NCBI GenBank assembly: GCA_948474755.1
Contig: CAOLHI010001245.1
Span: 186,001 to 250,000 of the forward strand
Length of the DNA stretch: 64,000 nt
Direction: 5' to 3'
Source: Ctenosaura bakeri
Lineage: Eukaryota > Chordata > Lepidosauria > Squamata > Iguanidae
Each line of letters begins with the position of its first letter. The stretch's first letter is position 1. The notes under the pieces are model-generated. The model had not been told where the DNA came from, searched no databases, and saw nothing but the letters and a program-made list of their open reading frames with translations. The position numbers and the translations under genes are program-made. Below, one piece after another: positions 22,920 to 35,699 of the stretch.

Positions 22920-23826
22920 TGTTACTCCGATGGAGAAACCCAATCCCAGGGTCTACAATTTGATATTAAATATGATTCTGTGTGTCTGAGAGGTTGACTG
23001 GATGAGCACGTAGGCAGGCATGGTCGAATGACCAAAAACCAGGTCAGACCAGTAAAATCCCCAGTCATGTAGCCCCAGGAGACCTCAAGGTGTGTAAACC
23101 CACAATAAACAAAGGGTCCACAGCCCCAAGAAGTCGACTTGAGGGGATTAGCGTGTCTGCCCCAAGTTGAGCAAATATCCTATCAAGCGAGGACAATTTA
23201 CATGAAGTCACACCACAAACAAACACAGCCGAAGATCCTGAGACATTGGCAACACCTTGCAATCTCATCATGCAAAGGAAATTATCATTGTGGAGTTTCG
23301 TTCTCACTCCAACTCCCATTGTTCTCCCCGGGAAAGGAGTAGTCCTCCAGGTACTTTTTCCCTTACAAATAGTCCTGGTTTTTGAGTGTTTCTTCAGATC
23401 TCTCCTGGTCTTCCCAGCAGACCATTGCTATGTCCATTGAGTAACCCCCTCAGCCCTCTTTATGCTGAGTCTCATCTCTCTGCTGTCTTCCTGGACCATG
23501 GACTTCAGGACAAGGTGCAGTATTACCCCAGCTACACCCCTTCGATACGCCTCTGTCCAATTTCCTTTCTTTTACTTCTTCATAGGTCTTGAGTGAGTGG
23601 GTGCATAATTGCGTTGGTGCGTGAGACTTCATTCAATAAAATCATTTATTGGACATTTTTGTTTGGTTTTTGACTTGGCCTGACCCTGTAAAAACTGGGT
23701 AAAAAGACCCCGCTAGGTTACCCTGTCTCTTGCCTTGCTATTGCTTGTGCTTTGGCTAGTTTCCATTCCCCATCACATGGAGCATATTGAGTTGTCCCCC
23801 AAGGGACCCCAGAAATTGGGGTAACA
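22920..23826 (+). repeat. Solo LTR of an ERV-like element (about 907 bp)
   Basis: It starts TGTTAC and ends GTAACA, with TCCCT to the left and CCCCT to the right (4 of 5 bases equal). AATAAA lies at 23635-23640, followed by ttgacttggcctgaccctgt and an end ccccagaaattggggtaaca. The segment at 58575-59480 carries the same ordered phrases in reverse orientation. No gag, pol or env lies beside it, so this is a recombined solo LTR. Confidence 0.78.
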
Positions 23827-23900
23827 CCCCTCATCTGCTAATTGGCCAAAGAGGATCTCCTGAAATTATTCAAGCCAAACTTTCTACAAGAATAAAAGAA

Positions 23901-24138
23901 TCATAGAATCACAGAGTTGGAAGAGACCACAGGGGCCATCCAGTCCAACCACCTGCTATGCAGGAATAGACATCAAAGCATTCCCAACAGATGGCTGTCC
24001 AGCCTCTGCTTCGAAACCTACAGAGAAGGAGACTCCACCACATTCTGAGACAGCACATTCCACTGCCGGACAGCTCTGACCATCAGGAAGTTCTTCCTGA
24101 GGTCCAGGTGGAAGCTCCTTTCCTGCAGCTTGAATCCA
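23901..24138 (-). repeat. CR1 LINE 3' end, antisense
   Basis: The plus strand begins tcatagaatcacagagttgg (reverse of the CR1 tail ATTCTATG) and continues cagcctctgcttcgaaacct and gaccatcaggaagttcttcc. These are the reversed CR1 3' coding end and UTR. Confidence 0.88.
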
Positions 24139-24553
24139 GGAAAGGATTTAGGCCCAACTTTCTACAAGTTAGAATCTATCTAAGCCTTGCTGTCCCACTC
24201 TGTACTTTTTATGCAAACATTTTTTTTTCCAAAAAAGCATGACATACAAAAAAAGATTAGAAGATAAACACTCCATAATGTTATCTAGCAGAGAGAAAAC
24301 TTTGGAAATCCATTGTTTTGTTTTGTTTTCATGCAAGAGCAAAATAAGGGATGATTTACATCCCTAGTCTCAAGAGAGACCCAGTGTGGGTAACAGGAAA
24401 ACCCATTGTGCCTCAGGTTCAGATTTGGGCAGTTCTGAGCCTGAAAAATCGGTCCATATAGGATCTAGAAGATTCTGTAAGGTACCTGACTCAGACAGCA
24501 TACTGACTAAAGCAGTGTTGTTCTGTTCATGCGCTTTCCTAAAGTAGAACATT

Positions 24554-24602
24554 CTGTCTGTCTGTCAGTCAGTCAGTCAGTCAGTCAGTCAGTCAGTCAG
24601 TC
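24554..24602. repeat. Compound (CTGT)n-(CAGT)n microsatellite
   Basis: Three or four CTGT units change to about ten CAGT units at 24564. Confidence 0.95.
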
Positions 24603-25140
24603 ATACTTATAGCCATTCAAGCTGGCTGAGTACACATTTTTCCAAAAGAACTGATTTTATTGCATTTAATACATCTTCTGTGTACTTTCTAGAACCTTTT
24701 TTGTAGTAGTGTGTAGTTGCATCACCCTTTTTGGTATCTTTGCTTATCCTATGGACTTAACCAGTACATTTGGGTAATCTGAGACAGTGTTTTATCACAC
24801 TATCTTCAGACAATGGTGTCCTCAGCTTTTAAATCGCTCCTGTTTTTCCAGTGCTTCTACTGTTCCCCCCCCTCTCTCTTTTACTATGGAAAATCCATTA
24901 AGGATGAAAAAATAGCTTCATGGTGCATTTGGAATGCTAGTGTGAGAAGGCTTCCAACTGGAAAGGATATTTGAAACATTTTTTTCTTTGTGTATCAGGT
25001 AAAATAGCTGGGATATTCTGAGAGAGGACAAAGCCCATTATGAGGCTCCTTCTCAGAGGGAAACAATTTCAAGAGGAAAACAAATAAACAGCAAAATCCC
25101 AAATTCATCATTTTGTGTTAACTTTATTAGGTCAACCAAA
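24603..25140. other. Gene-free stretch
   Basis: No gene or repeat recognised. Confidence 0.3.
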
Positions 25141-25337
25141 AGATGTAAGTGGCTTGAGCACTGGACTATGACCCTGGAGACCTAGGTTCGATTCCTCACT
25201 CAGCCACGGAAAACCACTGGGTGACCTTGGGTGTGTCAAACATTCTCGGCCCCAGGAAACCCTGTGATGGGTTTGCCATACATTAGAAATAACTTGAAAG
25301 CACATAACAATATCAACAACAACAACAACAACAACAA
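25141..25337 (+). repeat. tRNA-headed SINE with long (CAA)n tail
   Basis: Head ggcttgagcactggactatg, body accttgggtgtgtcaaacat and a pure CAA run at 25313-25337. Confidence 0.85.
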
Positions 25338-25931
25338 GCTTTCAAATCTTTTTCATCAGGCCAAAATGGTAAAATAACATATAGGGGAAAGAAAACAGTG
25401 TTGTGGTCACAATGTCTATATTTTGGATGTTACGGAAAGTGTACATAGATGAGAAATGAGCTCCAAAATCAATAAAAGAGAAGCACTAAGAGTATGGTTT
25501 CTCAGTCTGAGGGTACAACCTCCCAAACTGTTCTTACATCTATCTTGTGTGAAGCCTGTTATAGAAGAATACATATAGTCTTGTCTGGATACCTCTGTAT
25601 TCTCAGGTATGGAGATCATTTGAGATGATGGAACAGGCAAAGTTTCTCAGATGAGGCCAACTCAGGTCACTTTACTTGCTGCTGAATGGGCTAAACCCTC
25701 AGCAAAACAGTTCTTAGCATATGACAACACAGATCCCACTTCCCTTTGTTTGTAGCTGATTTCATTACCTTCAGATTATGAAACACTTTAGGGGTATTCA
25801 TGTTGGCCATAAAGGGGAAAAAACTGCCTGCTGTTGAAGCTTTACTGGCTACTTCCTCAGGCAAATATGTTTAAGAAGTATCTGAGAATAGAAAATTTGA
25901 AAAATTTCAAGATGAGGAATAGGATTTCTTA

Positions 25932-26391
25932 GGCCCTTACCGCATGACATTGTCATCCCAGCAAAGCCAAATGTTGCTCCCAGTCTGGGACCCATGCCAT
26001 CAACATCATCACAGACCAGCTGCTGTCGCACCGCTGTTTGTTGAAACCCGCCCTTTTTCATTACCAGAAAAAATCCAGTAAAAGCCCCTTTTCCCACCAT
26101 GACCCCGTCAGCTGCAGGTTTTTGGTAAAGGCCAAAGGACTTGATAGTGCTTCCTTCCACAGTACAGCACAAGAAGCAACCAATCTTGAGTCTGGGGTGG
26201 GGAAAAGGCAGGGAGAGAGATTTGCCTTTGTCACTGTACTGTGGAGAGAAGAACAGTGTGCCTGATGCTACCCCTCCATGGAAGCTGACAATGTGTGGTG
26301 TAGGACATTCAGGCCTGATTCCACCGCAGAAATGGTGATGCTGGGATCCCACCAGAATGACACGTTAATGGGCATGGTGTGGTAAGAGTCC
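25932..26391 (-). mobile_element. MITE, family C, inverted relative to the copy at 15830
   Basis: Ends are GGCCCTTACCGCATG and GTGGTAAGAGTCC. Flanks TTA and TAG do not match cleanly. The inner part (tgatagtgcttccttc on plus) is the reverse of the first copy's gctatcaagtgctgtgg region. The 167-codon minus frame here is not a gene: it follows the MITE and runs past its edge. Confidence 0.75.
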
Positions 26392-26399
26392 TAGAGTGG

Positions 26400-26485
26400 T
26401 TCCTAAAGAAGTGGATATATATCCATGAAATCTTGTGCAGAAAAATAAAAACCAGTTAGTCCTAAAGGTGCTGCCTTGTTAATTT
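26400..26485 (+). repeat. Ancient amniote repeat 3' tail fragment
   Basis: The phrases tccatgaaatcttgtgcaga and agttagtcctaaaggtgctg resemble the 'ttagtctctaaggtgccac' tail common in sauropsid genomes. Class not determined here. Confidence 0.5.
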
Positions 26486-28517
26486 TTTTCCCCCTTCCCC
26501 TTTCTTTCTCCTTTTTCAAGTGGTTCTGCACATCTTGCAGGGTCCCATTTTATTTCAGCCACTTTCACCCTTCTGTCCCTATACAAAATGTGGCAAGGCC
26601 CATTTTTATGTCAAAGGGTTAATTAAACAAGCACACTAATTCAGCTTCTTTTCTTCAGAAACCATTTCTAAAAGGGAATTGCTCAAGACTTTCAAATGCC
26701 AAGAGACAAGAAAATTGAGTCTGCTGAATCATGAGCATCTCCTAGGCCTTTTTTTGAAGCCAATCTTGTTTTTATCAGGTGTGAACGTACAAAACTTGGC
26801 AGCAAATCAGCTGAATTCTTTAATCAGAAGACGACATGGGAATTAAACAACTGAGGATGTTCCCTCCAGGCTATAAGGATTAGGAATCTTTATCAGGACC
26901 AGTGTAATGCTTCAGTCTAACTGGCTCCTTGCTTTTGATTTCTATGAAAAATGACTCAGTAATGTGTTGATGTACCTCACTGCTCTCTGTGTTGAAACTT
27001 TATAGGAGAAAAAAGTTTAAAATGCGTAACTTGAGAATTAATCATGCCATAGTCAAGTAAGCAAGAAATGTGGCTTGCAAAGCAAACAGTTTAAAGGGTG
27101 TTCTGTGTGTTGTACACCTTAGTTGGTTGCACACTTGGGAAAAACTGGAATGCTGCCCTCCTAAGGCAAAATCTTTACCAGTCAAAATCTCCAACATTAT
27201 ATTTAATGAACAACAATGATTAGAGATGGAGAACCTCCTTGCGAATCCCCAGTTAGATTCAGAAATGATCTGATTTGTTTGTGTTTTGAAAAAGTGAAAC
27301 AAATCGATTCTTTACCAAAACTAGTATAGAAGGCTTAGCAAGTGAGAGGCAAAAAAATTAAAACATATCCCTCACTTTTTGAGGCACTTTCCCCACTTTT
27401 ATTTATTTTCAGGTTAGGACAGTAACAATACCAATAGAAGTGACAAAGATTGAAGAGGAAAATCTTTCAGTTGGCACTGGGAACAAGCCTGGAGGCACTT
27501 CCACAGCCACTGGAAAGAGGGGTGTTTCTCAGGGGTACAACTGCAGAACATAAACTTTTCATGAAGAAGGTCCCATCTTTAATGTTCAGCATCTCCAGGT
27601 TGAACTAAGCAAGATTTTTGCCCAGAACTCCAGAGGACCTTGCCAGGCACTGTCAGTGAAATGTTGAGGACATTATAAAAGGTAAACGAGAGAAAGGTTG
27701 GATAGCAAGAGATTTTGGGGTGAAGTGGGTGTTAATTATCATTCCAGAAACAGAAAATTGAAGTGAGATGGCTCAAAAAAAGAGTGTGAGGGTAGCCCAG
27801 GGCATGAGAATTGGGAAGCAAAATGGCCACTACAAAGTACTACAATTTGTTGGGCTTGGAGCCAGGGTTTAAGTATCCTGTTTCCCACCCTGAAGGGGAA
27901 TATGTTAATTGCTCTCTGGTGAGGCAAACGAAAGGGGTCCAGAACAGACTAATGGTCTTAACTTAGAGTGACAAAGAATTGATGGGAGTCGCAATAGCCT
28001 CTTAATGTCTGGGTGGGTGAGGGGACAAAGGAGAGTTTCTGGGGAAGAGGTTACAGGTTGATGACAATCGGTTGCTCCATTGAAGCAGTTTTGTATTCTA
28101 CTTGAAAGCTGAGTCATTGAGGGGATTATCACAAGCCCATCAGTGCTGGGGCTTTCTGACTAATCCTTTTGAACTTACAACCTGGCCACGCTGAAGTCAT
28201 CTGTCTTAACATGCAGTTTCCAATGAGAGTTCTTGTCCACAGGCCTTCTGGCCATAAGTGTGCAACTTTTATTAGAAATGATATTGCCAATTAAATAATA
28301 TTTCTTGCCAATTGTATGTGCCATGGCGTGGGAATGTATGACATGGTAACAGTCTCATCTCTCCTCACCTTGTCCTTCCTCTCTCTCTCTTCTCCATGGA
28401 AGTATAGTGAGAAGACTTTCTTTTGGTAAAATGCATCAACTGTCATGACACCATGGACCACATTATCTTTTTCTTATGTTTCTCAAGGAGATGGATCCGT
28501 GTTAATTATATGTAAGT
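26486..28517. other. Gene-free stretch; possible regulatory DNA at 26600-26900
   Basis: No repeat or gene recognised. Around 26600-26900 the sequence is non-repetitive and AT-rich with TTAATTAA and AATTAAAC cores. Confidence 0.3.
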
Positions 28518-28713
28518 AACCCAGCATTGTGTAGCAGTTTGAGCATTGGACTACAGCCCTGGAGACCAGGGTTCAATTCCCTGCTCAGCTGTGGAAACCC
28601 ACTGGGTGACCTTGGTCACATCACCCACACTCAGCCCCAGAAAACTCCATGATAGGTTTGCCTTAGGGTTGCCATAAGTCAGAAATTACTTGAAGGCATA
28701 CAACAACAATAAT
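28518..28713 (+). repeat. tRNA-headed SINE
   Basis: Head agcattgtgtagcagtttga, body ccactgggtgaccttggtca and tail gaaggcatacaacaacaata. Confidence 0.85.
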
Positions 28714-30214
28714 CTATGAATAGAAGTACCTTGCAAAGAAGAGTAAGTTTACTTTCTTGTTCTGCTAAACCCTGTGTGTGGGTATGGGACTGGAAAATTC
28801 TTCAGCTTCTGCCTAGCCAGTTAATTACTCTCCTTGCAGATCCACCACTCTAATCTCACATTTGCCAAGAACAGAGATAGAGAAGGTGTTTTAGAAGCTT
28901 GGAGGGCTACTGGGGAAGAAGTGAGGTAGTATATTTGTGGGAGACAGAAACTCTCTTCTTGGGTTCAAGATGGCATTAGAATCAGAGCATGGAAATGTTG
29001 CTCTTTGGACTCTAGCTCCTCATCTCACAACCAATATGGCCATAACTTTATTATAGTTCAAGAAAGTAACCAGTTACTACACTGGCTGAGAGAGGATGTG
29101 CTTTAGTAAATTTATTAATGCTTGGACCATAGACTGCATGCAAAACAAGTGAGGACAGCTGGAAAGTATAACATGGAATAAATAGCATATAGATCAAGAA
29201 TGCTTTTTAAAAAATGCACAGAGATTAAAACACTTGGATATAAACATTGGTGCTATGCTGAGATAAGAACATCCCCAAAACAAGAAAGTCCAAAATCAGT
29301 GATAAATCTTGCCCAGATAGGGCAACAAAAGAAGCATTGTGAGTTACCATAGTGTTAATATCAGATAGTGAACATATACTATTTTCTGAAGCACTATTAC
29401 AGTATAAGCAAAATCCTCAAAATTTTGTTTTTGGTACTGTATAAAATGAGCAGAACAAATAATTGAAGCAAATCCTCAATTTGTGGAGCCTCACAAAAGC
29501 TAAAATGGGGGGAGGGGGCAAAGGGGTATGAGAATATCTGCCATAGCTGTAGGCAGGGTTTGGAAGTGAAGAATTGTAAAAGCTTGCAAGACTGTCTGAG
29601 AGATACTGGGAGAAGGTGTCTGAAAAAGTAACTTTCTCCAAGCTCTGGTGTAAAGTTCACCTCTCCCCCTTGTCCCTGAGAGTATAAGAGTCTTTTTAAA
29701 CTCCTAGAATCCCAGAAGTCTATTCCTGAGCTAGGTATAGTCAAACTTTGCCAACATCCCTAACAAGAACAGACAGTACAAATGTGTGTTCTAGCATGAC
29801 ATAATCCCCCAAAGATGCCAACATGTTTTATTGGGCTCTACAGTCTGAATTACAGGAGCTGTCCTTTCTCCAAAGTACACTATGCTAAAGTTTTACATCT
29901 GTTCCTTTCCTTTTCATGCACTTCTTAAAAAAGATAAGACAAGCTTGTCCTCAGCAAGAAGAGAATTGAATTACACTGGAAACACTGCCTTGAAAAAACT
30001 TGGGGTTCAGCAATTGCAATGCAAATTATGTAACTAATTTCAACAGGCTGGGATGAAATGTTAGAAAAAGGTCATTTGTCCTTCCATGATTTAAATGAGA
30101 ATGTCACTATTTGGACTCTTCTCCCTGCAATCACTGGCAGTAAAGTTTGTCTTTGTCTGATAGAGGTAGGACTGTTATTAATAAGATTTTTGTTAAAAAA
30201 AATACAGGGCTTCC
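28714..30214. other. Gene-free stretch
   Basis: Only short random frames; no repeat recognised. Confidence 0.3.
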
Positions 30215-30482
30215 ACTCCTAGGCGTTATTGTTATTTGCCATCAAATTGGTATCAACATATGGGGACCACATGAATTCTTCCAAGAGCCCTGGTCTGCCC
30301 TCCTCAGGTTTTACAGACACAGGGCTGTGTCATCCTCAGTTGAATCAGTCCACCTGCAGTGTAGTCCTTCTCTTTTCCTATTGCCTTCTGATTTCTTGAG
30401 CATTACAGTCTATTCTGATAAGTTACTATTCTGATAAGTCACATGATATGTCCAAAGTACAGCAGCCTCAGTTGAAGCTTCT
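30215..30482 (-). repeat. RTE/Bov-B-like LINE 3' region, antisense
   Basis: The phrases gtatcaacatatggggacca and catgatatgtccaaagtaca, followed by agcagcctcagttgaagctt, resemble reversed 3' sequence of RTE-type LINEs in squamates. Coding motifs are too worn to confirm. Confidence 0.45.
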
Positions 30483-30710
30483 AGTCACCCCAAGGATGTT
30501 GGCTTAAACAGAAGCCTGTGGATCTCTGTAGATTACCATAAGACTCACCTAAATACATCCTGTGAATGTGAACGGAAGTGATCCATCTAGAGCTGGGCAA
30601 GTACTTGGGTGTGTCATTACAGTGAGAACCAATAGGTACTGTGAACAGAGTGTCAGAGCAGGAACAGCAAGCCCTACTCAAGCCATGAAGTTCACTGGCT
30701 GACCTTGACC

Positions 30711-30713
<3 letters not shown>

Positions 30714-30746
<33 letters not shown>
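30714..30746. repeat. (TC)n microsatellite
   Basis: Sixteen uninterrupted TC units. Confidence 0.95.
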
Positions 30747-30748
<2 letters not shown>

Positions 30749-30826
30749 TCTCTATCAACTTATCTCACAGATGGAAACCTGTGCATTCCGTCATGAACTT
30801 CTCAGTGAAATGGTGAGATACATTTC

Positions 30827-31050
30827 TATGCCTTTGAGTCATTTCAAACTTATGGCAACCCTAAGGCTGCCATATCATGAGGTTTTCTTGGCAGAATTTG
30901 TTCAGAGGAGGTTTGCCTTTGCCATCCTCTGAGATTGAGAGATTGTGACTTGACCAACATCACCCAGTGAGTTTCCATGGCCGAGCAGGAGTTCAAACCT
31001 TGGTATCACAGAGTCCTAGTCCAACTCTCAAACCACTACACTATCCTGGC
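30827..31050 (-). repeat. tRNA-headed SINE, antisense, long version
   Basis: The plus strand reads tatgcctttgagtcatttca (tail side), then ggttttcttggcagaatttg and aaaccactacactatcctgg (head side). Confidence 0.85.
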
Positions 31051-32885
31051 TGTGTCTCATATATATGTATGAATGCCATATATATAGGTTATGTTTAGCC
31101 ATACTTTCTTACAGTTCTTTCCACCCTAGGAGTTAGAGGCTTTCCGAGTTCTACAGGGCACGTAACTGCACTCTGCAGAACTGGCAAATATATTAATTGA
31201 CAGGTATGTTTAACTGGCATAAAATATAAATCATATATAGATTTATGGCTGAAAAGGTCATGTGAAGGACACTGGCTGGAAGTAGGTCAGAGATGACCAC
31301 AGCATGGTCGGGTCATAAAGCCTGACTTAATGGCTTTTTCAGTGAGAACAATAGCCAGCTCCGAGCAACAACAAGAACCCCCTGTGGTGTGCATTTCCTA
31401 CCAAAGTCTTCTAAGCACAAACATCTTTCGAAATCCTGTCTTCAGACACAGAAATCCATAAATGCAGCTATTAAGTCAGCACCTATTTGTTGCAAACTCC
31501 AAAACACAAGGAACCATGTTTATTTTGACAGTACTGGCTCAGAAAAGTAGCAAGATTTCCATCAAATCAATCCTCTCACATCTGTGATTTCTTCCTGGTC
31601 CCTGATCACACAGCCATCAAAACCTTTTGCCATCCACATGTTAAAATCACCAACTTGCTTCCTTCAGACATTAACAACCATCAATCCATCCTGTCACCTT
31701 TAGTTCACCCTGCAAAACTTTTGTTTACACAGGTAGAGAGTCATCAACACCTCATGCCTCAAGAGCAGATTTTTGGGCATAAAGAGACCCTAATTTTGGG
31801 TCCACCTCACAGCATTTTCAATTTCAGGGATCCACTTTGTTACTCTGCTTTTTTTAACATTGCTGTCCTTAGGTGAACAGCCCAAGGCATTTCCTCCTTC
31901 TCTGCTTCTCTCTGGATGGTAAATATAACCCAATCCCCTTTCTATTCCTCTATCCAATTTTCCTCCCTTTCTTTTCAGTCTGCCTTGTGTGATTGCTTAT
32001 TTGTGTGTGACTGTTTTGTGTGCGTGCATGTATATTTTCCCCAATGAAAACACATGAAATTGTATCATAAGTCTTCTGGCTGAACTTTTTTTAGCAGTTA
32101 CCCCATATAACATAGGTGGCAGATCTCATTTAGTTGCTCCCCTTTCAGAGGCCTTGTATTCTTGACCCAGTTATTCCCCATCATTGAACAGAGGTGCTGG
32201 TATTGCTGGTGGGCCCTCGTGGCCCCCACGTTTTGGGGTAAAAGGCAAGTCAGTCAGGCCTTGCCCAATCCAATGTGCTCTAAAAACAATCCAAATAATC
32301 TGAATATGGACTTCTGTACAGCAGCGGTGGCAAGCAATATTTGGAGCCAAGACCAATATTTCCTTGTGACCAATCTTCCAGGTCTTCTAGTCGAACCTTA
32401 AGAGCTAGCAGTTTTATTCGACCTAACTTTTCTATAGTTTGTAACCCATTTCATCACTCTTTGAAAGTTACTGCCAATTAGAACTTGTTAGTTCTTATTT
32501 CTTTGGTTTCTCCTTTCAGATCTTCAGCTCACCCTCATTTTTTTTGGCCTGGTATTTCTGTTATACTTTCTACTTGTAAACCATCTAGTGTGGTGCAGTA
32601 GGGGCAGAAACAAAGTAAAATTATGCTGTAGGTCAATCCAGCATATCATCAGATGTACCACAACAGCTGAGCAACTTCAACTGAAGCATAAATAATACAT
32701 CAGCACTGCAGTTGGAAAGGGGTCCTAAAATACCCCCTTAAGTACCTAACTTTCTTTCCATATGCATTAGAAGATATAAGAAAATGTCTTTTGTGTATGT
32801 GCTTGCCTCTCGTCCCACAGAGAATTTCTTCACACATGGTTTGCCATTAACTTATTAACAGTGACCCAAAAGAGAAGGGTTATGA
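31051..32885. other. Gene-free stretch; possible but unproven LTR-like segment near 31900-32130
   Basis: No gene was supported. The part 31900-32130 has a weak LTR-like look but no clear termini. Confidence 0.3.
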
Positions 32886-32889
32886 ATAA

Positions 32890-33160
32890 TATTATCTGAA
32901 TAATTTATTCATCAAATGGCATGATTATTTACCACATGAATAATGTAATGATTTTTTCTCCCCCACCTTATTTATTTTCCCCCAGTTTGTAGAGCATGAA
33001 GGGGGAAAAATAGATGAATTAGCTGAGTAATTTGCTCATCAGATTCCATGAACATTGTTAATAATCCTACAGAGTACAAATCATACAAGGTTCCATGAGC
33101 AGCAAAACTAATTACCTTGAAAATGATTTCCCACAAAATCCTTCTTCTAATTGTCCTTGG
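32890..33160. promoter_or_regulatory. Candidate regulatory block with a duplicated 35-40 bp motif
   Basis: An AT-rich, non-repetitive block holds two related segments, 32896-32930 and 33023-33060. Both follow ctgaRtaatttRYtcatcaR, then catga and a TAAT-rich end. Homeodomain-type TAAT cores and an ATTGTT SOX core are frequent. Confidence 0.25.
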
Positions 33161-33530
33161 GTGTATTCAGATGAACAGCTGAGGTGTGAAGCCACCAAGA
33201 CTTAAGTGGTCATGTGATCTACTTTAGCAAAAATATTTTTAAAAACTACCCTTCTTCTTACCAAGGTGGTAGGAGAAAAGAATGTATCAGTATACTGAGA
33301 TGTAAACTCAGAGATGTATGGAAGTACCGAAGGAAGGAAGGGAACAGAAAGATGTAGTGCAGAAACCATGGGGGAGATATGGCTCCATCATCAGGCGCAG
33401 TGAGAGATATCAAGTGAGGTGCAAAGCAATGGAAAGATATTGAAGGGCAGAGCTCTCTGTGTCATTCTGCCTCTTCTGTTCCCCATAAGGTAGTCTGCTG
33501 ACCTTAGGTGCCTTTCCATTGTTGAACTAA

Positions 33531-33937
33531 GGTCCCTTCTGCATCCTACCTTTTCCTGAATTTGTCTGATGGGGATCCCAGCAGCAGTTCTACCAGGAGG
33601 GGAATGTAATGGGAGTGGTCCCCTCTGCACCAGCTGGCTCCCTGCAGAAGGGAGCACAATGCCTATCCTTCTTCCTTCCACAGCACAGCTGGGTATTTTC
33701 CCAGGCTGTGCTGGGAGAAGAAGCACACCCATTGTGCTTCTGTGGCTTCTGCAGGACAGGTAAATCCAGGATGGTGGCACAATCGCATGGGGAATCCTGT
33801 CAATGATTTAGACTGCGATCATGCCGCCGGGCGATGAGAAAAGGACGGGACCACAACAATATCATGCAGAAGCATCATCACGGTTCCACCCTTCTCCTGA
33901 CCCCATTGCAGGAGGGGAGGCTCCTGTGGAAAGAACC
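33531..33937. mobile_element. MITE, family D (GGTCCCTTCTGCA ends)
   Basis: The left end GGTCCCTTCTGCATCC pairs with the right end CTGTGGAAAGAACC. Flanks are TAA and TAG (one mismatch). The inner block cccctctgcaccagctggct also occurs in the copy at 49637-50073. Confidence 0.75.
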
Positions 33938-34639
33938 TAGGATTTGACTGTCAGGCCAGTCACTTTCTGAATGTTGAATAAGGAGGGACAGGATCTTGTC
34001 CACTGAGGTAGCAAAATCTCATGGGCCAATGCTGGATGGTGGTAGGGAACAGGATGGAAAACTGAATATCATGTAGGGAAAAATAAAATGTGAGGGGGAA
34101 GATAAGACAGTGGTGGTGGGTGGGTGGGTTGATAGTTGCTGTCTGTTTGTCTGTGGGCTCTGTTGAAATTTGCATGTGAGGCATTCTCTCTGTGTTGGAT
34201 AGAACAAAAAGGAAGGTTCAAGAGGGAAAAAGTACAGTGACAACATTTTATTGTAACTGAAATGTAATTCTTCATTTGTCTGTCTCAGAAAGTCTTTTTT
34301 TTCCCCCCTCTCCTCATCTGTGAGATGGTAAGGTATTTTCTGTAAGTCTACAAAAACAGTTGTTGTACTGCAAGAATGCTTTTTGCACAAAATGCAAAAA
34401 TTGCTCGAATTGATAGATGTTGGTGGTTTAATTCTATTTTAGGGTTGATCTTTTGTATGTTCTAACTGCATTTTAATTTGTAAGCCACCTTGAGTCCCAG
34501 TTACAGGATTCATATGATGTTTCTGAGGAAGAAGACTTAAGTATACAAAACCTTATGCTATCAACTTCTTTTTCTCAGTTACTCTCAAGGATACTACAAG
34601 ATCCCTTTGCATACCAGTTCATTATTGACAACAGACATT

Positions 34640-34905
34640 GGTTTCATACTAGAACAGCTTCCTTGGAGCTAAATGGAAAGGAGAGGTAGAGTTGGATATC
34701 ATCAGTGTACTGGTGGCACTTACCTCCAAAACTCTGGATTACCCCTCCAAGAGTTTCATATGGATGTTAAATAGCATGGAGGCAAAACCAAGCCTTGAGA
34801 AACCCCACAGGCCAGTGGCTAGGGGTTAGAGCAGTAATCTCCAGCACCACCTTCTGAGCTGTCCCTCCAAGGAGGACTGGAACCACTGTAAATCAGTGCC
34901 CCTAA
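34640..34905 (-). repeat. L2-like LINE fragment, antisense
   Basis: The plus strand carries ttggatatcatcagtgtact, gtttcatatggatgttaaat and aggactggaaccactgtaaa. These follow the same order as the RT motif C to motif A region of copy Z on the plus strand (9580-9780). It is interrupted at 34906 by a half MITE. Confidence 0.75.
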
Positions 34906-35000
34906 GGCCATTTCCACACTAGACTGTTATAGTGCTATTATTCTACTTTCAACAGCCCACGGAATCCTGGGGCTTGCAGTTCAGGGAGGGCCTCTTGAGG
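34906..35000. mobile_element. Half of a family A foldback MITE (left arm only)
   Basis: After TAA it reads GGCCATTTCCACAC and runs to ggggcttgcagttcagggag; the right arm is absent. Confidence 0.75.
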
Positions 35001-35699
35001 TCTAAGTCCCATCCCATAACAATAGAAGAAGAAAAAGAAACCATGTATATATACACCAGGGATGACAGTACCACATGTTGTTGCTGACCCCCAACTTGTC
35101 TTCCCTAATTGTGATCTAAGCTAGCAGCAGTCAGTAATAGTCAGTTCCTTCAATCAATTGTGAATTATTTAAAGTAGTGCTTTTGTTTTCCTTTCCAAAA
35201 CCTACTGCCAATCAATGCTATTGAGAAAATGGTCATCACTTACCATCACTTGAAATTCCTTTGAAATATGGAGCAAGCAGCCAGGAAACAGACTGTATAT
35301 CTTAGGAGACATGTAACCTGTTCCTCAAAAGCATTTCTTATTGCCTTGAGGCCAGATGTTTGCAAGTTGTTTGCAAACAATTCCATCTGAAATGCAGAGT
35401 AAGCAAAGAAGTGATGACCTCTGATCTCAGCTGCTCATTTTGCAATGCAGTACAGCACACTGATCACACAGAAATGGAAATGATTTTAGGAAATTTGCTA
35501 CTTCAATCAAGACTACTGTTAATGGTCTAAATCTTATCTGGCTGCTTTAAATTCTCCCTCATCCAGAGAAACAGCACCTCTCTATATTTTTGTCCCCCAC
35601 TGGCTTCCTCTTCCAGTTTATCTCCCTCTACTACTTTCCCTAAATCTGCACTCTTGCAGATATAGAGCAAAGTGTGGATTAGCTTATCCAATGACTGTA

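Noticed and set aside
24554..24602. Regular repeats, possible CRISPR-like array
   Set aside because: Simple tetranucleotide repeat without spacers; CRISPR is not expected in vertebrate DNA.
25849..26352. 167-codon minus-strand frame
   Set aside because: It lies almost wholly in the family C MITE, whose other copy at 15830 has a broken version; there is no transposase motif.
31900..32140. Possible LTR end and primer-binding site (ataacataggtggcagatct)
   Set aside because: No clear start, no polyadenylation signal and no match to a primer tRNA that I can state with confidence.
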